In this document: positions 7,780 through 17,901 of the stretch, in pieces
How positions within the stretch are numbered: the stretch's first letter is position 1
Layout of the letters: each line of letters opens with the position of its first letter
Origin: JAKALX01 sp964508715
GTDB taxonomy: Bacteria; Chloroflexota; Dehalococcoidia; Tepidiformales; Tepidiformaceae
Assembly: GCA_964508715.1 (NCBI GenBank)
Contig: CAZDUX010000002.1
Span: 124,001 to 188,000 of the forward strand
DNA: 64,000 nucleotides
Direction: 5' to 3'
Notes under the pieces: model-generated
The model's input: the letters and a program-made list of their open reading frames with translations, nothing else
The model's database searches: none
Told to the model about the DNA's origin: nothing
Position numbers and translations under genes: made by a program

Positions 7780-8468
7780 CGGCGACAGTGTCATTGGAGG
7801 ACCGAGCAGTACGACTCTATGACGATATCCGGCAATGCCAGCGTTGCCCACTATGGCGTACTCGTACCCTGGCAGTACCGGGAGAGGGACCGCTCAATGC
7901 CGAAGTGCTGTTCATCGGCGAGGCGCCCGGGGTAAACGAGGACAAGCAGGGGCGGCCGTTCGTTGGCCAGGCCGGGCAATTCCTCTCGGAGTTGCTGGCC
8001 GCGGCAGGGCTAACTCGCGACGATGTGTACATCTGTAACGTGCTCAAGTGCCGGCCTCCCGGGAATCGTGACCCGCTGCCCACCGAGATTGAACAGTGCC
8101 GGGACTACCTGGAAGAGCAGATCGACATCGTCGACCCGCTGGTGATCGTGACCCTCGGGCGGTTCTCAATGGCGCGCTATTTCCCACAGCAGACGATCTC
8201 GCGAATCCATGGATCGGTGAAGCAGATCGATGGCCGGTACTACGTGCCGATGTATCACCCGGCGGCCGCCCTGCATCAGCAGAGCCTCCGGAACACCATC
8301 CTCGATGACTTCCGCGGGCTACCGGGTGTGATCGCCCGGGCACGCTCACAGCGAAGCGCCCATGAGCATGTGGCCCCCCTCGCGCCAACGGCAGCATCGC
8401 CTGGACCCGAGCCCGACGAGTCGCCGGTGCAACGCCTCGAGGCCGGACAAATCCGTCTATTCGACTAG
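7776..8468 (+). CDS. Type-4 (Fe-S) uracil-DNA glycosylase
   Basis: A 230-residue family 4 uracil-DNA glycosylase that removes uracil from DNA for base-excision repair. The active-site loop GEAPGVNEDKQGRPFVGQAG is present, with the C-terminal MYHPAAAL motif. Four cysteines for a [4Fe-4S] cluster are plausible: CQRCPL near the N-terminus, Cys in NVLKCRPPG and Cys in EQCRDYLEE. The ATG at 7776 overlaps the tatC stop. The C-terminal 45 residues are a Pro/Ala-rich extension ending in QIRLFD. Confidence 0.92.
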   Translation: MTATVSLEDRAVRLYDDIRQCQRCPLWRTRTLAVPGEGPLNAEVLFIGEAPGVNEDKQGRPFVGQAGQFLSELLAAAGLTRDDVYICNVLKCRPPGNRDPLPTEIEQCRDYLEEQIDIVDPLVIVTLGRFSMARYFPQQTISRIHGSVKQIDGRYYVPMYHPAAALHQQSLRNTILDDFRGLPGVIARARSQRSAHEHVAPLAPTAASPGPEPDESPVQRLEAGQIRLFD

Positions 8469-8480
8469 TTATGAGGACTT

Positions 8481-10133
8481 ATGACAACTAATCTCCGTGT
8501 GATCCCATTGGGCGGCCTGGGAGAGATCGGCCGCAACATGATGCTCATCGAGTACGGCGAAGACATTATCGTCGTCGATGTCGGGCTGATGTTCCCTGAA
8601 GAGGAGATGCTGGGGGTCGACCTCGTCATCCCTGACTTCTCGTATCTCCGTGACAACAAGGAGAAGCTCCGAGCGGTATTCCTGACCCATGGCCACGAGG
8701 ACCACGTCGGGGCCCTCCCCTACTTCCTCCGGGAGTTCAACGCTCCGATCTACGGCGCGAAGCTCACGGACGGGTTGATTCGCGTCAAGCTGCAGGAGCA
8801 CCGGCTCTTGCAGGGGGTCGAGACACACGTCGTGACGTCGGGAGAGGTGATCAAGGCCGGCGTGTTCGAGGTCGAGTTTTTCCCGGTGGCCCACAGTATC
8901 CCGGACGCGTGCGGGCTCATCATCCGGACACCGCTGGGGCTCATCGTCCACACGGGCGACTTCAAGCTCGATCACACGCCGGTGATGGACCAGCATACCG
9001 ACCTCATCCGGCTGGCCCAGGTTGGGGCAGAGGGCTGCCTGTTACTGCTCGCCGACTCAACGTACGCCGAGCAAGAGGGTTACACACCAAGCGAGCAACT
9101 CGTCGGCGAGGCACTCCGGAATATCCTCGTGAACGCACCGGGGCGGGTGATCGTGGCAACCTTCGCATCGCTCATCTCCCGCGTGCAGCAAGTCATCGAC
9201 GCCGCGGTGTTTACGAAACGGAAGGTATTCGTCACGGGGCGGTCGATGATCGACAACGTGGCAATGGCCCGCCAACTCGGCTACCTCAATGCGCCCGAAG
9301 GGACGATCGTTGGTGTAGAAGAGATGCGGAACACGCCGCTTTCGAAGCTCGTGATTGTTACGACGGGGAGCCAGGGCGAGCCAACGAGCGCACTGACGCG
9401 GATGGCGAACGGCGACCACCGGCACATCCAGATTGTCGAGGGCGATACGGTGGTGCTCTCGGCATCACCAATCCCCGGAAACGAGACAGCCGTCTATCGA
9501 AACGTGGACAACCTTTTCCGGCTGGGCGCGGACGTGCTCTACAACCGGGTCTCGAACATCCACGTGCGGGGGCATGCGAGCCGGGAAGAGTTGAAGATCA
9601 TCCAGGGATTGCTACAACCGGAATACTTCGTACCGGTCCATGGCGAATACCGTCACCTGGTCGTGCATGCGAAGCTCGCCGAAGCGGTTGGCGTGCCAAA
9701 GGGGAACGCATTCGTGCTCACCGACGGCGATGTGCTGGAGATCGACGAGGAGAGTGCGTGGACGGCAGAGCGTGTGCCGGCGAGCTACGTGTATATCGAT
9801 GGGCTTGGCATCGGGGATGTGGACCAGCATATCTTGCGAGACCGGGCACACCTTTCGACGGACGGGGTCGTCGTCGTGATGGTCGCGGTCGACAAGAGCA
9901 CCGGGAAGCTGGAACGTGCGCCAGAGGTGCTCGCACGGGGATTTGTCGACGTAGGCGGGCAGGAAGACCTGCTGGAGCGCAGCAAGAGTGTCGCAGCAAA
10001 GGCACTCGAAGGAGCGTCGCACTACACGGAGTTCACGGATGTGAATTCGAGAATCAAGGACGCCGTGAGCAAGTTCCTCTATGATGAGACGCGCAGGCGG
10101 CCAATGGTCCTGACGGTGACAGTCGAGGTCTGA
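8481..10133 (+). CDS. rnj: Ribonuclease J
   Basis: A 550-residue metallo-beta-lactamase/beta-CASP ribonuclease that degrades and processes mRNA and rRNA by endo- and 5'-3' exonuclease activity. The metal-binding HxHxDH motif is THGHEDHVG near residue 75. Later ligands are VHTGDFKLD and HVRGHASREELK, and the C-terminal RNase J domain ends RRRPMVLTVTVEV. GAGGACTT precedes the ATG. It sits 12 nt after the glycosylase gene and appears co-transcribed. Length and motifs match RNase J1/J2. Confidence 0.95.
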   Translation: MTTNLRVIPLGGLGEIGRNMMLIEYGEDIIVVDVGLMFPEEEMLGVDLVIPDFSYLRDNKEKLRAVFLTHGHEDHVGALPYFLREFNAPIYGAKLTDGLIRVKLQEHRLLQGVETHVVTSGEVIKAGVFEVEFFPVAHSIPDACGLIIRTPLGLIVHTGDFKLDHTPVMDQHTDLIRLAQVGAEGCLLLLADSTYAEQEGYTPSEQLVGEALRNILVNAPGRVIVATFASLISRVQQVIDAAVFTKRKVFVTGRSMIDNVAMARQLGYLNAPEGTIVGVEEMRNTPLSKLVIVTTGSQGEPTSALTRMANGDHRHIQIVEGDTVVLSASPIPGNETAVYRNVDNLFRLGADVLYNRVSNIHVRGHASREELKIIQGLLQPEYFVPVHGEYRHLVVHAKLAEAVGVPKGNAFVLTDGDVLEIDEESAWTAERVPASYVYIDGLGIGDVDQHILRDRAHLSTDGVVVVMVAVDKSTGKLERAPEVLARGFVDVGGQEDLLERSKSVAAKALEGASHYTEFTDVNSRIKDAVSKFLYDETRRRPMVLTVTVEV

Positions 10134-10208
10134 GCCAGGAACGTCCGGCTGCTACCGGCACGAGGCATGCGGGGTTGCGCAGGCCGGGGAATTAAGGAGA
10201 GTGCGCCA

Positions 10209-12677
10209 ATGACGGCACGCGCACGAACGCGTCCCCGCTCTACCCGAGCGCCTCACACGAGGCGGCGCAAGGGGCTGAGCTTTGCCTGGCTCGATCGGAT
10301 CCTGCGGCCGGAAGCTGCCGGGATTGTCGTCGGTGTCGTCGCGATTGCAGCTATCCTGGTCGCAATCGACATCGGGGCAGTACTGGCGGATATTCGCGAC
10401 TGGCTCCTGACCACCTTTGGAGCAGGGCTGTTCATCGCCATCGCGCTGGGGGCGATGTTGGTCCTTGCTTTCGTCCGGCGTGCAACTTCGGACGGCTGGT
10501 TGCTCGCACGAAAGTCGCTTGGCATCGCAGCGCTGGGCTGGTTCGCCTGGGGTGCACTGGCGCTCAATGAGGCGAACTGGTCGATAGGGAGCGTGAGCTT
10601 CCAGCAGGTGACGCTGGGCGGTGAGCTCGGAAGTGCGCTCATCGCGGGGTTCTTCGGGAAGCTCGCATGGCTGAGTGCATTTGTGGTCGGCATGGCGCTC
10701 GTGGCACCAGGGCCGACAATGACGTTCGCCGAGCACGCGCCCCAATGGACGGCGGAAGCGTGGAGACGCCGCTGGCCGCATCGCGCAGTGGCCGCCGTAT
10801 GGAGATTCATCTCCTTTGCGTTCCAACGCCCGCGGCGACATGAGGACGACAGTCTGCTGATCATCGGAGCGGTAACTCCGGCGCCACCGCCGACCGCAGC
10901 CGTCGCAGCGGGGACGATGGAGCCGGGCCCGGTGTTCATCCGGCCATCGATTGATCCAGCACAGCCGAACTCACCACTTGGCGCCGGTGCGGCTGCAGTG
11001 TTCGCCCCCGAGGCGGACACCGTGGCCGACGAGCCGCCGCCCTCGCTGCCTGGCACTGGAGATCCGGGGCCGTTGCCGTTTGACCTCGACCCGGAGACTC
11101 CCGCAGAGCCACAGCAACTCGGGCTGGCGTTAGAGAACAAGAGCGGCTGGTCGCTCCCGGCGCTGGAGCTCCTCAACGAGCCAAAGCCAGCGATCCATCG
11201 AAAGCATGACAACGCGGCGCGCGCCCAGCTCATCGTCGACACACTCGCGAGTTTCGGCGTCGATGCCACGGTGGTGGAGATCAATGAGGGCCCGACGGTG
11301 ACCCAGTTCGGGGTAGAGCCGGGCTGGGAAGTACGCTATCGGGAGACACAGCTCAAGGACGAGAACGGTAAGACGATCATCGGGCCCGATGGACGGCCCG
11401 CGATCGACCGGCGCGAGGTGAGCCGGACACGCGTGCGCGTGAACAAGATCACGGCTCTGCAAAACGACCTGGCGCTCGCACTGGCCGCGCCCAGCCTCCG
11501 GATCGAGGCGCCTGTGCCCGGGCGGGCAATCGTCGGGCTCGAGGTACCAAACGACTCGGCGACCGTCGTTTCCCTGCGAGCCGTCATGGAGACGAAAGAG
11601 TTCAATGACCTGGCGGCGAAATCGAAACTCGCCATTGCGCTGGGCAAGGGCGTCTCCGGGGTGCCAGTAGTCGCCGACCTGGCGAAGATGCCACACCTGC
11701 TCATTGCCGGCGCCACCGGGTCCGGGAAGAGCGTATGCATGAACGCGATCATCTGCGGGATCGTGATGAATGCGACGCCCGAGCAGGTGCGGTTCGTGAT
11801 GGTGGACCCGAAGAGGGTGGAGCTCACGGCGTATGCCGGGATTCCGCACATGGCGTTCAGCGAAGTGATCGTGGACGTCGACAAGGTGGTGGGAACGCTC
11901 CAGGCAGTCGTTGGTGAAATGGAGGCACGGTACAAGAAGTTCCAGGACGTGGGTGTCCGGAATATCGAAGCGTACAACAAGCATCCGCGGGTACTGCGGA
12001 AGCTGCCGTACTGGGTGGTCATCATCGATGAGCTTGCCGACCTGATGATGGCGGCTCCGTTCGAAGTGGAGAAGCTCCTCTGCCGGCTTGCACAGCTCGC
12101 GCGGGCAACAGGCATTCACCTCATCGTCGCGACGCAGCGTCCATCGGTCGATGTTGTGACAGGTCTGATCAAGGCGAACTTCCCCACGCGAATCGCATTC
12201 GCAGTGACGTCGCAGACGGACTCACGGACAATCCTGGATTCGGGCGGAGCGGAAAAGCTGCTCGGGCGGGGAGATATGCTGTTCGCACCAACTGACGCAT
12301 CGAAGCCGATCCGGATCCAGGGTGTCTACGTTTCCGACCACGAGGTGGAGCGCCTGGTGGAATTCTGGAAGGACGAGCGCTTCCGCGAACTCGCACCAGA
12401 ATCAGCAGACCACCTCCTGGAAGAGGCACTAACGCGAATCAATGGCGATGGCGAGATAGAGGTGGAGGATACAGACCCAATTGTCGAGCGGGCGAGGACG
12501 CTGGCCATGCAGCACAACCGGGTCTCGCCATCGCTCTTCCAACGGCGGCTGAAGGTGGGTTACCTGAAGGCCGCACGAATCATCGAGATCCTCGAGGAGG
12601 AAGGGATCGTCGGTCCGCGGGAGGAGGGCGAGTCACGCGACGTGCTCGTCCAGACCGCAGGCAGTGAGATCCCGTGA
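10209..12677 (+). CDS. ftsK: DNA translocase FtsK/SpoIIIE
   Basis: An 822-residue septal DNA pump. About four N-terminal membrane helices lie between residues 35 and 180 (AAGIVVGVVAIAAILVAI, FIAIALGAMLVLAFV and others), followed by a Pro/Ala-rich linker. The motor domain has Walker A AGATGSGKSV and Walker B VVIIDELADLMM. The C-terminal winged-helix gamma domain (LFQRRLKVGYLKAARIIEILEEEGIVG) would read polar DNA motifs. ATG 10209 follows GGAGAG; the upstream in-frame GTG adds only 14 low-quality residues. It ends 13 nt before accDA. Confidence 0.94.
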   Translation: MTARARTRPRSTRAPHTRRRKGLSFAWLDRILRPEAAGIVVGVVAIAAILVAIDIGAVLADIRDWLLTTFGAGLFIAIALGAMLVLAFVRRATSDGWLLARKSLGIAALGWFAWGALALNEANWSIGSVSFQQVTLGGELGSALIAGFFGKLAWLSAFVVGMALVAPGPTMTFAEHAPQWTAEAWRRRWPHRAVAAVWRFISFAFQRPRRHEDDSLLIIGAVTPAPPPTAAVAAGTMEPGPVFIRPSIDPAQPNSPLGAGAAAVFAPEADTVADEPPPSLPGTGDPGPLPFDLDPETPAEPQQLGLALENKSGWSLPALELLNEPKPAIHRKHDNAARAQLIVDTLASFGVDATVVEINEGPTVTQFGVEPGWEVRYRETQLKDENGKTIIGPDGRPAIDRREVSRTRVRVNKITALQNDLALALAAPSLRIEAPVPGRAIVGLEVPNDSATVVSLRAVMETKEFNDLAAKSKLAIALGKGVSGVPVVADLAKMPHLLIAGATGSGKSVCMNAIICGIVMNATPEQVRFVMVDPKRVELTAYAGIPHMAFSEVIVDVDKVVGTLQAVVGEMEARYKKFQDVGVRNIEAYNKHPRVLRKLPYWVVIIDELADLMMAAPFEVEKLLCRLAQLARATGIHLIVATQRPSVDVVTGLIKANFPTRIAFAVTSQTDSRTILDSGGAEKLLGRGDMLFAPTDASKPIRIQGVYVSDHEVERLVEFWKDERFRELAPESADHLLEEALTRINGDGEIEVEDTDPIVERARTLAMQHNRVSPSLFQRRLKVGYLKAARIIEILEEEGIVGPREEGESRDVLVQTAGSEIP

Positions 12678-12690
12678 TACGCTACCGGCC

Positions 12691-14496
12691 GTGAAGGGAT
12701 TGAGCATTTTTCGGCGTGAACCGCAGACGGTGACATCCGAGTCATCGCAACGACACGAGCAGTGCCTCTCGTGTGGGGCTGACCTGGAGGGGTCCAAATC
12801 GTATGAACGGTACCGGGTGTGCCACTCGTGCGGATTCCATTTCCACCTGACGGCACGGGAGCGGCTGGCAACGCTGCTCGACATGGGGAGCTTTCACGAA
12901 GACGACCGGGGTGTGACGGCGATCGACCCGATTTCCTTTCGCGGAGGGCATTCTTACCGTTCGCGCGTCATTAATGCACAGCGACGGACAGGGCTAACGG
13001 AATCGGCACTGACGGGAACTGGAGCGATTCTCGGGCGCGACGTCGTCATCGCCGTCCTGGACTTTTCATTTCTTGGTGGCTCAATCGGCGTTGTTGCGGG
13101 TGAGCGGCTGGCTCGCGCGTTCGAGAAGGCTGCAGCGCGCCGCGTACCGGTCGTCACGGTCTGCTCGACATCGGGGACCCGGATGCAGGAGGGGCTGCTT
13201 GCACTCATGCAGGAGCCACGCGTCATCCAGGCGGCGCGAAAGCATGGCAAGACCGGCCTGCCCCACGTGGCGGTCCTGACAGATCCGACGACAGGCTCGG
13301 CATACACAGGGTTCATTAACCTTGCGGACATCATCATTGCCGAGCCGAACGCGCTCGTCGGGTATGCGGCGATGCGGGCACTGCAGGAGCAGAAGGGAGC
13401 AGAACTGCCGGCGGGAGCACACACTTCGGAATCGCACCTGGCGCACGGGCTCATCGATGCGATCATCCCGCGGCCGCAACTGCGCGACTCCATCGGCCTG
13501 CTGCTCGACCTGGTACTCACGGACTACCGGCTTTCCGCTCCGCGAGAGCCGCGCCAGGGAAAAGCGGAACATACGGGCCGCGCCGCCTGGCAACAGGTGC
13601 AGATCTCACGCCATGAACTGCGACCGACCGCACGGGATTTCATTGCGCGCATGACGAGTTCGTTCGTGGAGCTGCGAGGCGACCGTTCTGGTGAAGATGA
13701 CCGCGCGATCGTTGCGGGTATTGCATCGCTCGGCGGCGAGGCGGTGATGATCGTGGGGCAGAGCCCCTACGGGCTCGCGAACAACGGCATGAATGGCTGG
13801 ATTGCGGCGAGCGGCTTCCGAAAGGCGCGCCGCGCCATGGAGTTGGCTGGGAAGTTCAACCTCCCGCTGGTGACGCTCATCGACACATCAGGGGCGAACC
13901 CATCGCTCGAATGCGAGGAAGCCGGACTCGGGCCGGCCGTGGCAAAGTGCATCGCGACGATGCTCGAGATCCCGGTGCCGACGATTGCCGTGATCACGGG
14001 TGAGGGAAACTCGGAGGCGGCCGTGGCACTTGGCGTGGCCGACCGGGTGCTGATGCTGGACAACGCCGTGTACGAGGTCATCCGCCCGGAGGATGCTGCA
14101 CAGATCCTCTACCAGGAAGCCGATAGAGCCGGTGAGGCAGCGGAGCGACTACGACTGACCTCCCACGACTGCCTTCGGTTGGGTATCGCCGATGGGACGG
14201 TACCTGAGCCCGGAGAAGGCGCGCACACCGACCACACGGAGGCCGCCCTGTTACTGCGGCGGGCCATACTGCGCGAGCTGACAAGGGTGCAACGGGTCCG
14301 GCAGAAGACGCGGCTCGAGCAACGCTACGCACGCTATCGGCAGATGGGATCGACGCGATCACGCATCCGGGGGCGGCTCGAACGGCGAATGGCACACCTG
14401 GCCGACAGACTGGGAGGGATGCGTGACCGGCTGTTACGGCGTTCGAACCCATTCTGGCACCGTGGGGACTTCGGGGACACGGACATCGCGGTCTGA
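12691..14496 (+). CDS. accDA: Fused acetyl-CoA carboxylase carboxyltransferase (beta-alpha, AccD-AccA)
   Basis: A 601-residue fusion of both carboxyltransferase subunits, which transfer CO2 from biotin to acetyl-CoA to make malonyl-CoA. The AccD half (about 1-290) starts with a zinc ribbon (CLSCGADL then CHSCGFHF) and contains STSGTRMQEGLLALMQ. The AccA half (about 310-545) contains NNGMNGWIAASGFRKARRAM and ITGEGNSEAAVALGVADRVL. A basic C-terminal tail of about 60 residues (RLERRMAHLADRLGG) is unusual. GTG 12691 begins VKGLSIFRRE and lies 13 nt after ftsK. In many bacteria these are separate genes. Confidence 0.93.
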   Translation: MKGLSIFRREPQTVTSESSQRHEQCLSCGADLEGSKSYERYRVCHSCGFHFHLTARERLATLLDMGSFHEDDRGVTAIDPISFRGGHSYRSRVINAQRRTGLTESALTGTGAILGRDVVIAVLDFSFLGGSIGVVAGERLARAFEKAAARRVPVVTVCSTSGTRMQEGLLALMQEPRVIQAARKHGKTGLPHVAVLTDPTTGSAYTGFINLADIIIAEPNALVGYAAMRALQEQKGAELPAGAHTSESHLAHGLIDAIIPRPQLRDSIGLLLDLVLTDYRLSAPREPRQGKAEHTGRAAWQQVQISRHELRPTARDFIARMTSSFVELRGDRSGEDDRAIVAGIASLGGEAVMIVGQSPYGLANNGMNGWIAASGFRKARRAMELAGKFNLPLVTLIDTSGANPSLECEEAGLGPAVAKCIATMLEIPVPTIAVITGEGNSEAAVALGVADRVLMLDNAVYEVIRPEDAAQILYQEADRAGEAAERLRLTSHDCLRLGIADGTVPEPGEGAHTDHTEAALLLRRAILRELTRVQRVRQKTRLEQRYARYRQMGSTRSRIRGRLERRMAHLADRLGGMRDRLLRRSNPFWHRGDFGDTDIAV

Positions 14497-14654
14497 TCAT
14501 CGGTGCCGGCTCTGTGTTGGGCTCGAGGCAGGCAACCTGCTTTGCTTTGCGGGGAACAGTTCAATCGGAGTTGGGACCGTGGACGACGAGTGGATGAGAC
14601 TACCGGAATCCGGTACTGGAGGCGCGGGCACTGGAACTGAATGACCTGTGGCTC

Positions 14655-15461
14655 GTGCCGCTTGGTGCACTCGTGGGGGTGTTCGGGACGCTGGTCGGTG
14701 CGGGTGGCGGGTTCGTACTCGTGCCGGTGCTTCTGCTCGTTTACCCCGATAAGAAGCCCGAGACCATCACGGCCATGTCGCTCCTGGTGGTGTGTGCGAA
14801 CGCAACGAGCGGGACACTGGCGTACGCTCGGCAGAAGCGGGTGGACTATCGAAGCGGGATCGCGTTTGCAATCGCTACGTTCCCCGGGGCCGCGGCGGGT
14901 GCATTCGTGGTGGGATATATGCCCCGGCAAACGTTTGATGCGGTGTTCGCCGCGCTAATGGTCGGCCTCGGCCTCTACCTGATGCTCCGCTCACAGGTGC
15001 AGGAGATCCACGCGCCGGTTGCCGGCCGGGGGGTAGTCCGGCGGGAGATTACCGACGGGCTGGGGCACACATTCGTGTACTCATTCCAGATGTGGAAGGG
15101 TGTCGTCATCAGCCTGGGTGTCGGGTTCGTAAGCAGTCTTCTCGGTATCGGCGGCGGGATCATCCACGTGCCCGTGATGGCCACGGTGCTGCACTTCCCG
15201 GTACACATCGCCGCTGCAACGTCGCACTTCGTACTCGCCTTCATGTCGGCCGAAGGGACGGCGGTTCACCTCGCGAACGGAACGCTCTCGTGGGACCGTT
15301 CACTCGCGCAGGCGGTGCTTCTCGGCGCCGGGGCGATACCGGGCGCCCAGGCCGGGGCCAGGCTGTCGCACCGTCTGCACGGGGGCATCATCATCCGGGC
15401 ACTTGCGGGCGCGCTGGTGCTTGTCGGGCTGCGGCTGGCTCTCAAGGCTTACATGGAATGA
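14655..15461 (+). CDS. Sulfite exporter TauE/SafE family membrane protein
   Basis: A 268-residue membrane protein with about eight helices in two repeats. Each repeat has the family glycine signature: GTLVGAGGGFVLVPVLLL near the N-terminus and SSLLGIGGGIIHVPVMATVL in the second half. The family carries sulfite, sulfonates and other small organic anions; the substrate here is unknown. GTG 14655 is the only usable start after an in-frame stop about 60 nt upstream; the Shine-Dalgarno is poor. It converges on the M1-like peptidase gene with about 20 nt between stops. Confidence 0.88.
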   Translation: MPLGALVGVFGTLVGAGGGFVLVPVLLLVYPDKKPETITAMSLLVVCANATSGTLAYARQKRVDYRSGIAFAIATFPGAAAGAFVVGYMPRQTFDAVFAALMVGLGLYLMLRSQVQEIHAPVAGRGVVRREITDGLGHTFVYSFQMWKGVVISLGVGFVSSLLGIGGGIIHVPVMATVLHFPVHIAAATSHFVLAFMSAEGTAVHLANGTLSWDRSLAQAVLLGAGAIPGAQAGARLSHRLHGGIIIRALAGALVLVGLRLALKAYME

Positions 15462-15483
15462 GCACAAGGGCCACAGCCATCCG

Positions 15484-17760
15484 CTATGACGATGGTGGCT
15501 TGAGCTGCCCGGCACGCCGTTCGGGATGCTGCTCTGTGTTGTCCCAATCACGCCAGCGGGCGTTGGCCGGTTCGATGTAGTGGCCACGACTGACACCGCC
15601 CAGGTTGCGGGCCGGAGGATCCAGGCGGCGAAGAAGGTACCAGACACCGGCACTGAGGGCGCACATGAGCCCGGCAAGAATGGCCATGCGCTGGATGCCG
15701 CGGCTATCCGCCTCGTGCCATCCGTCGTAGGCCGCACGGGCGAGTTCGAGGGCCTTCGCGGGGTCGCCGGAATCGAGAGCCCGCTGAGCGTTGTTCAGGT
15801 CCTTATCGGGATCAGTCATCCACATGCCGATCTTGCCGAAGAGGGAGGGTTTGAACTCCGCCTGTTCCTTCCTGGCAAGTTCAATGAGCTTACCTGCAGC
15901 GGTCTGATTGAATCTCGTCGCGGCAGAGCCCGATGCAAGGCTCTTTGCGAGGGTGAAGTCGCCGGCCGCGTACTTGTCCCGGGCATCTGCGAGTTGCTTG
16001 CGTGCCAGGGACTCCTCTGGTTCGGCGGAAAGCTGGCGGCCGGCATCGACAATCGTCTGGATTGCAATGCGCTGGTTTTCGATGACAACCCGCGTGTGTG
16101 CGAGGGTGTCGGAGCCCCACGACCTGGCAACTCCGGGTGACGACGGGAGCGTGGCATCCTTCTCCATCTGGAGCACACTCACATAGCTATCGACCATCGT
16201 ATTCGCCTGCTGCACCTGCGATTGGATTCCTGAAAACGCCCAGAGATCCAGGTTCGCCTTGATATCAGACGGGGTCCCGACGAGGCCGGCTGTCGCGGCG
16301 CGCGTGGTGAGCGTCTTGACGGCATCGTGTGCGGCCCGCCTCTCGCGGAGGAGAGCAGGGGCCGACCGGGGATTGAAAACCCATTTGAGGAAGAGGTCAT
16401 CGAGGTTCGCGCCGCTGATCTCTTCCCCGCGATCCATGAACCAGCGGCCATCGAGTGGGCTCGCGCCAGCCGGGAGTGCCATCTGGGAGAGAACCCGTGT
16501 CATGTTGGCCGTTCCCCCGATCGCATCACGGTAGGCGAACCAGAAGGCGCCGGCCTTGCCGTACCAGTAGTCAGGATTAGTTATCGCTGACCCATCATGC
16601 CAGAGCGCCAGGTTGTCACTGTAACCAAGCGTGTCCCAGCGCCTGTCGATTGGCGCAATCCCCTGGGACGGAGCGACGGATCGCATCCCGTACTCGGCCA
16701 GCCCTTCCCAGAGCCAGGATGTTTCGAGGTTCGAGCCAGCCCATTGATGGGCAAGCTCGTGGACGGTGACCTCATCATCAAAGCCGGTATCCGGAGCGAT
16801 CAGGACCTCTCCCTGTTCGGGGAAGGCGACCCCGGCGGCGCCAGCAATTTCGATGTGATGTGATTGACGCATGAGGATGGTTTCGCGCGGATAGGGGAAG
16901 CCGAAGATAGCCTCCAGCTTCGGCAGAGCCTGCCGGGCAACAGCGAACTGCCGCTTTGCCCACGCCTCATCGTTTCGGAAGTACTTGAGAATGAGCCTGG
17001 TGGGGCCCCGCTGAAGTGGGACTTCGGCTTCGAGGCTGCCACGCAGGTTTGGGTCGGTAATGGATTGTACGAATGCCGAAAAGAGCGACGGGAGCGCCCG
17101 CTGACGGCACTTGTCATCCAGAGCAGCGCAGCGTGCGAGAACATCGGGATTCGAGGTATTGAGAGCGATGAGGGTGACATCACCGCAGACCCAGCGCTCG
17201 TACCCGGAATTCTTCACGTCGGAGGGTTGGCTTGATGCGACGAGACAGCCAGGGTCGAAATAGCTGTCTGCGCTCTTCGGCACATCGACAAATACGAAGG
17301 AGCCTTCACCCTGGCCAATGAACATCGTCTCAACAACGCCGGGCTGAATCCGGGTGAGCGCTCCGGTGGAGGCAGGGAGGTCGTAGGTAAGGTCGAGTTC
17401 GGTCTTCTCGGATCCACGTATGGGCGCCGGGAAGGTCGCTTCGATCGTGGCCGGTGTCTGAGTGGACTCGCTGCCCGGCGTAACCTTTACCTGGAGCCTG
17501 GTGTCGCCGCGCCTGGCAACGATGTTGGTCGCGGCTGGCATGGCAGCGAGCCGGACGCTCTGGAGCTCGCCGCTCCGGGATGTACTCTGAACTACCGCGT
17601 GGACCCGTACCGAAACGGCCGCTCCATCGACATCCAGGTGGTAGTAGGTCTCGGATGCCATATTCCAGGGGAGTGATTCGGCACGAGCGGAACCTGCGGT
17701 GCCAGCAGAGGCGACGAGTCCGAGGGCAGCGAGGACTGCGAGGGTCAGCGTCCTTCCCAT
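15484..17760 (-). CDS. Secreted M1-family-like metallopeptidase
   Basis: A 758-residue exported protein. Residues 1-27 are a signal peptide (LAVLAALGLVASAGTAGSARA). The gluzincin site is HELAHQWAG near residue 330 with the third ligand Glu in WLWEGLAEYG about 20 residues later. This matches M1 aminopeptidases, but the usual GAMEN motif is replaced by the region IAGAAGVAF, so substrate recognition may differ. A single membrane helix near residue 705 (MAILAGLMCALSAGVWYLL) precedes a short basic tail. It would act outside the membrane, tethered at the C-terminus. It lies downstream of a MarR gene, 141 nt away. Confidence 0.83.
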   Translation of the reverse strand: MGRTLTLAVLAALGLVASAGTAGSARAESLPWNMASETYYHLDVDGAAVSVRVHAVVQSTSRSGELQSVRLAAMPAATNIVARRGDTRLQVKVTPGSESTQTPATIEATFPAPIRGSEKTELDLTYDLPASTGALTRIQPGVVETMFIGQGEGSFVFVDVPKSADSYFDPGCLVASSQPSDVKNSGYERWVCGDVTLIALNTSNPDVLARCAALDDKCRQRALPSLFSAFVQSITDPNLRGSLEAEVPLQRGPTRLILKYFRNDEAWAKRQFAVARQALPKLEAIFGFPYPRETILMRQSHHIEIAGAAGVAFPEQGEVLIAPDTGFDDEVTVHELAHQWAGSNLETSWLWEGLAEYGMRSVAPSQGIAPIDRRWDTLGYSDNLALWHDGSAITNPDYWYGKAGAFWFAYRDAIGGTANMTRVLSQMALPAGASPLDGRWFMDRGEEISGANLDDLFLKWVFNPRSAPALLRERRAAHDAVKTLTTRAATAGLVGTPSDIKANLDLWAFSGIQSQVQQANTMVDSYVSVLQMEKDATLPSSPGVARSWGSDTLAHTRVVIENQRIAIQTIVDAGRQLSAEPEESLARKQLADARDKYAAGDFTLAKSLASGSAATRFNQTAAGKLIELARKEQAEFKPSLFGKIGMWMTDPDKDLNNAQRALDSGDPAKALELARAAYDGWHEADSRGIQRMAILAGLMCALSAGVWYLLRRLDPPARNLGGVSRGHYIEPANARWRDWDNTEQHPERRAGQLKPPSS

Positions 17761-17901
17761 AAAGAAAACATCGGCGCAGATGGCAGGGGCAAAAGAGCGT
17801 CGAGTAGGTGGATAAGTGGCGACATGCGCACCGGGTGGCGATCCACGCGGTTACACGCCCGGCAGGGACACCGGAATGCTACGAGGTGCGTGCTCGACGA
17901 C

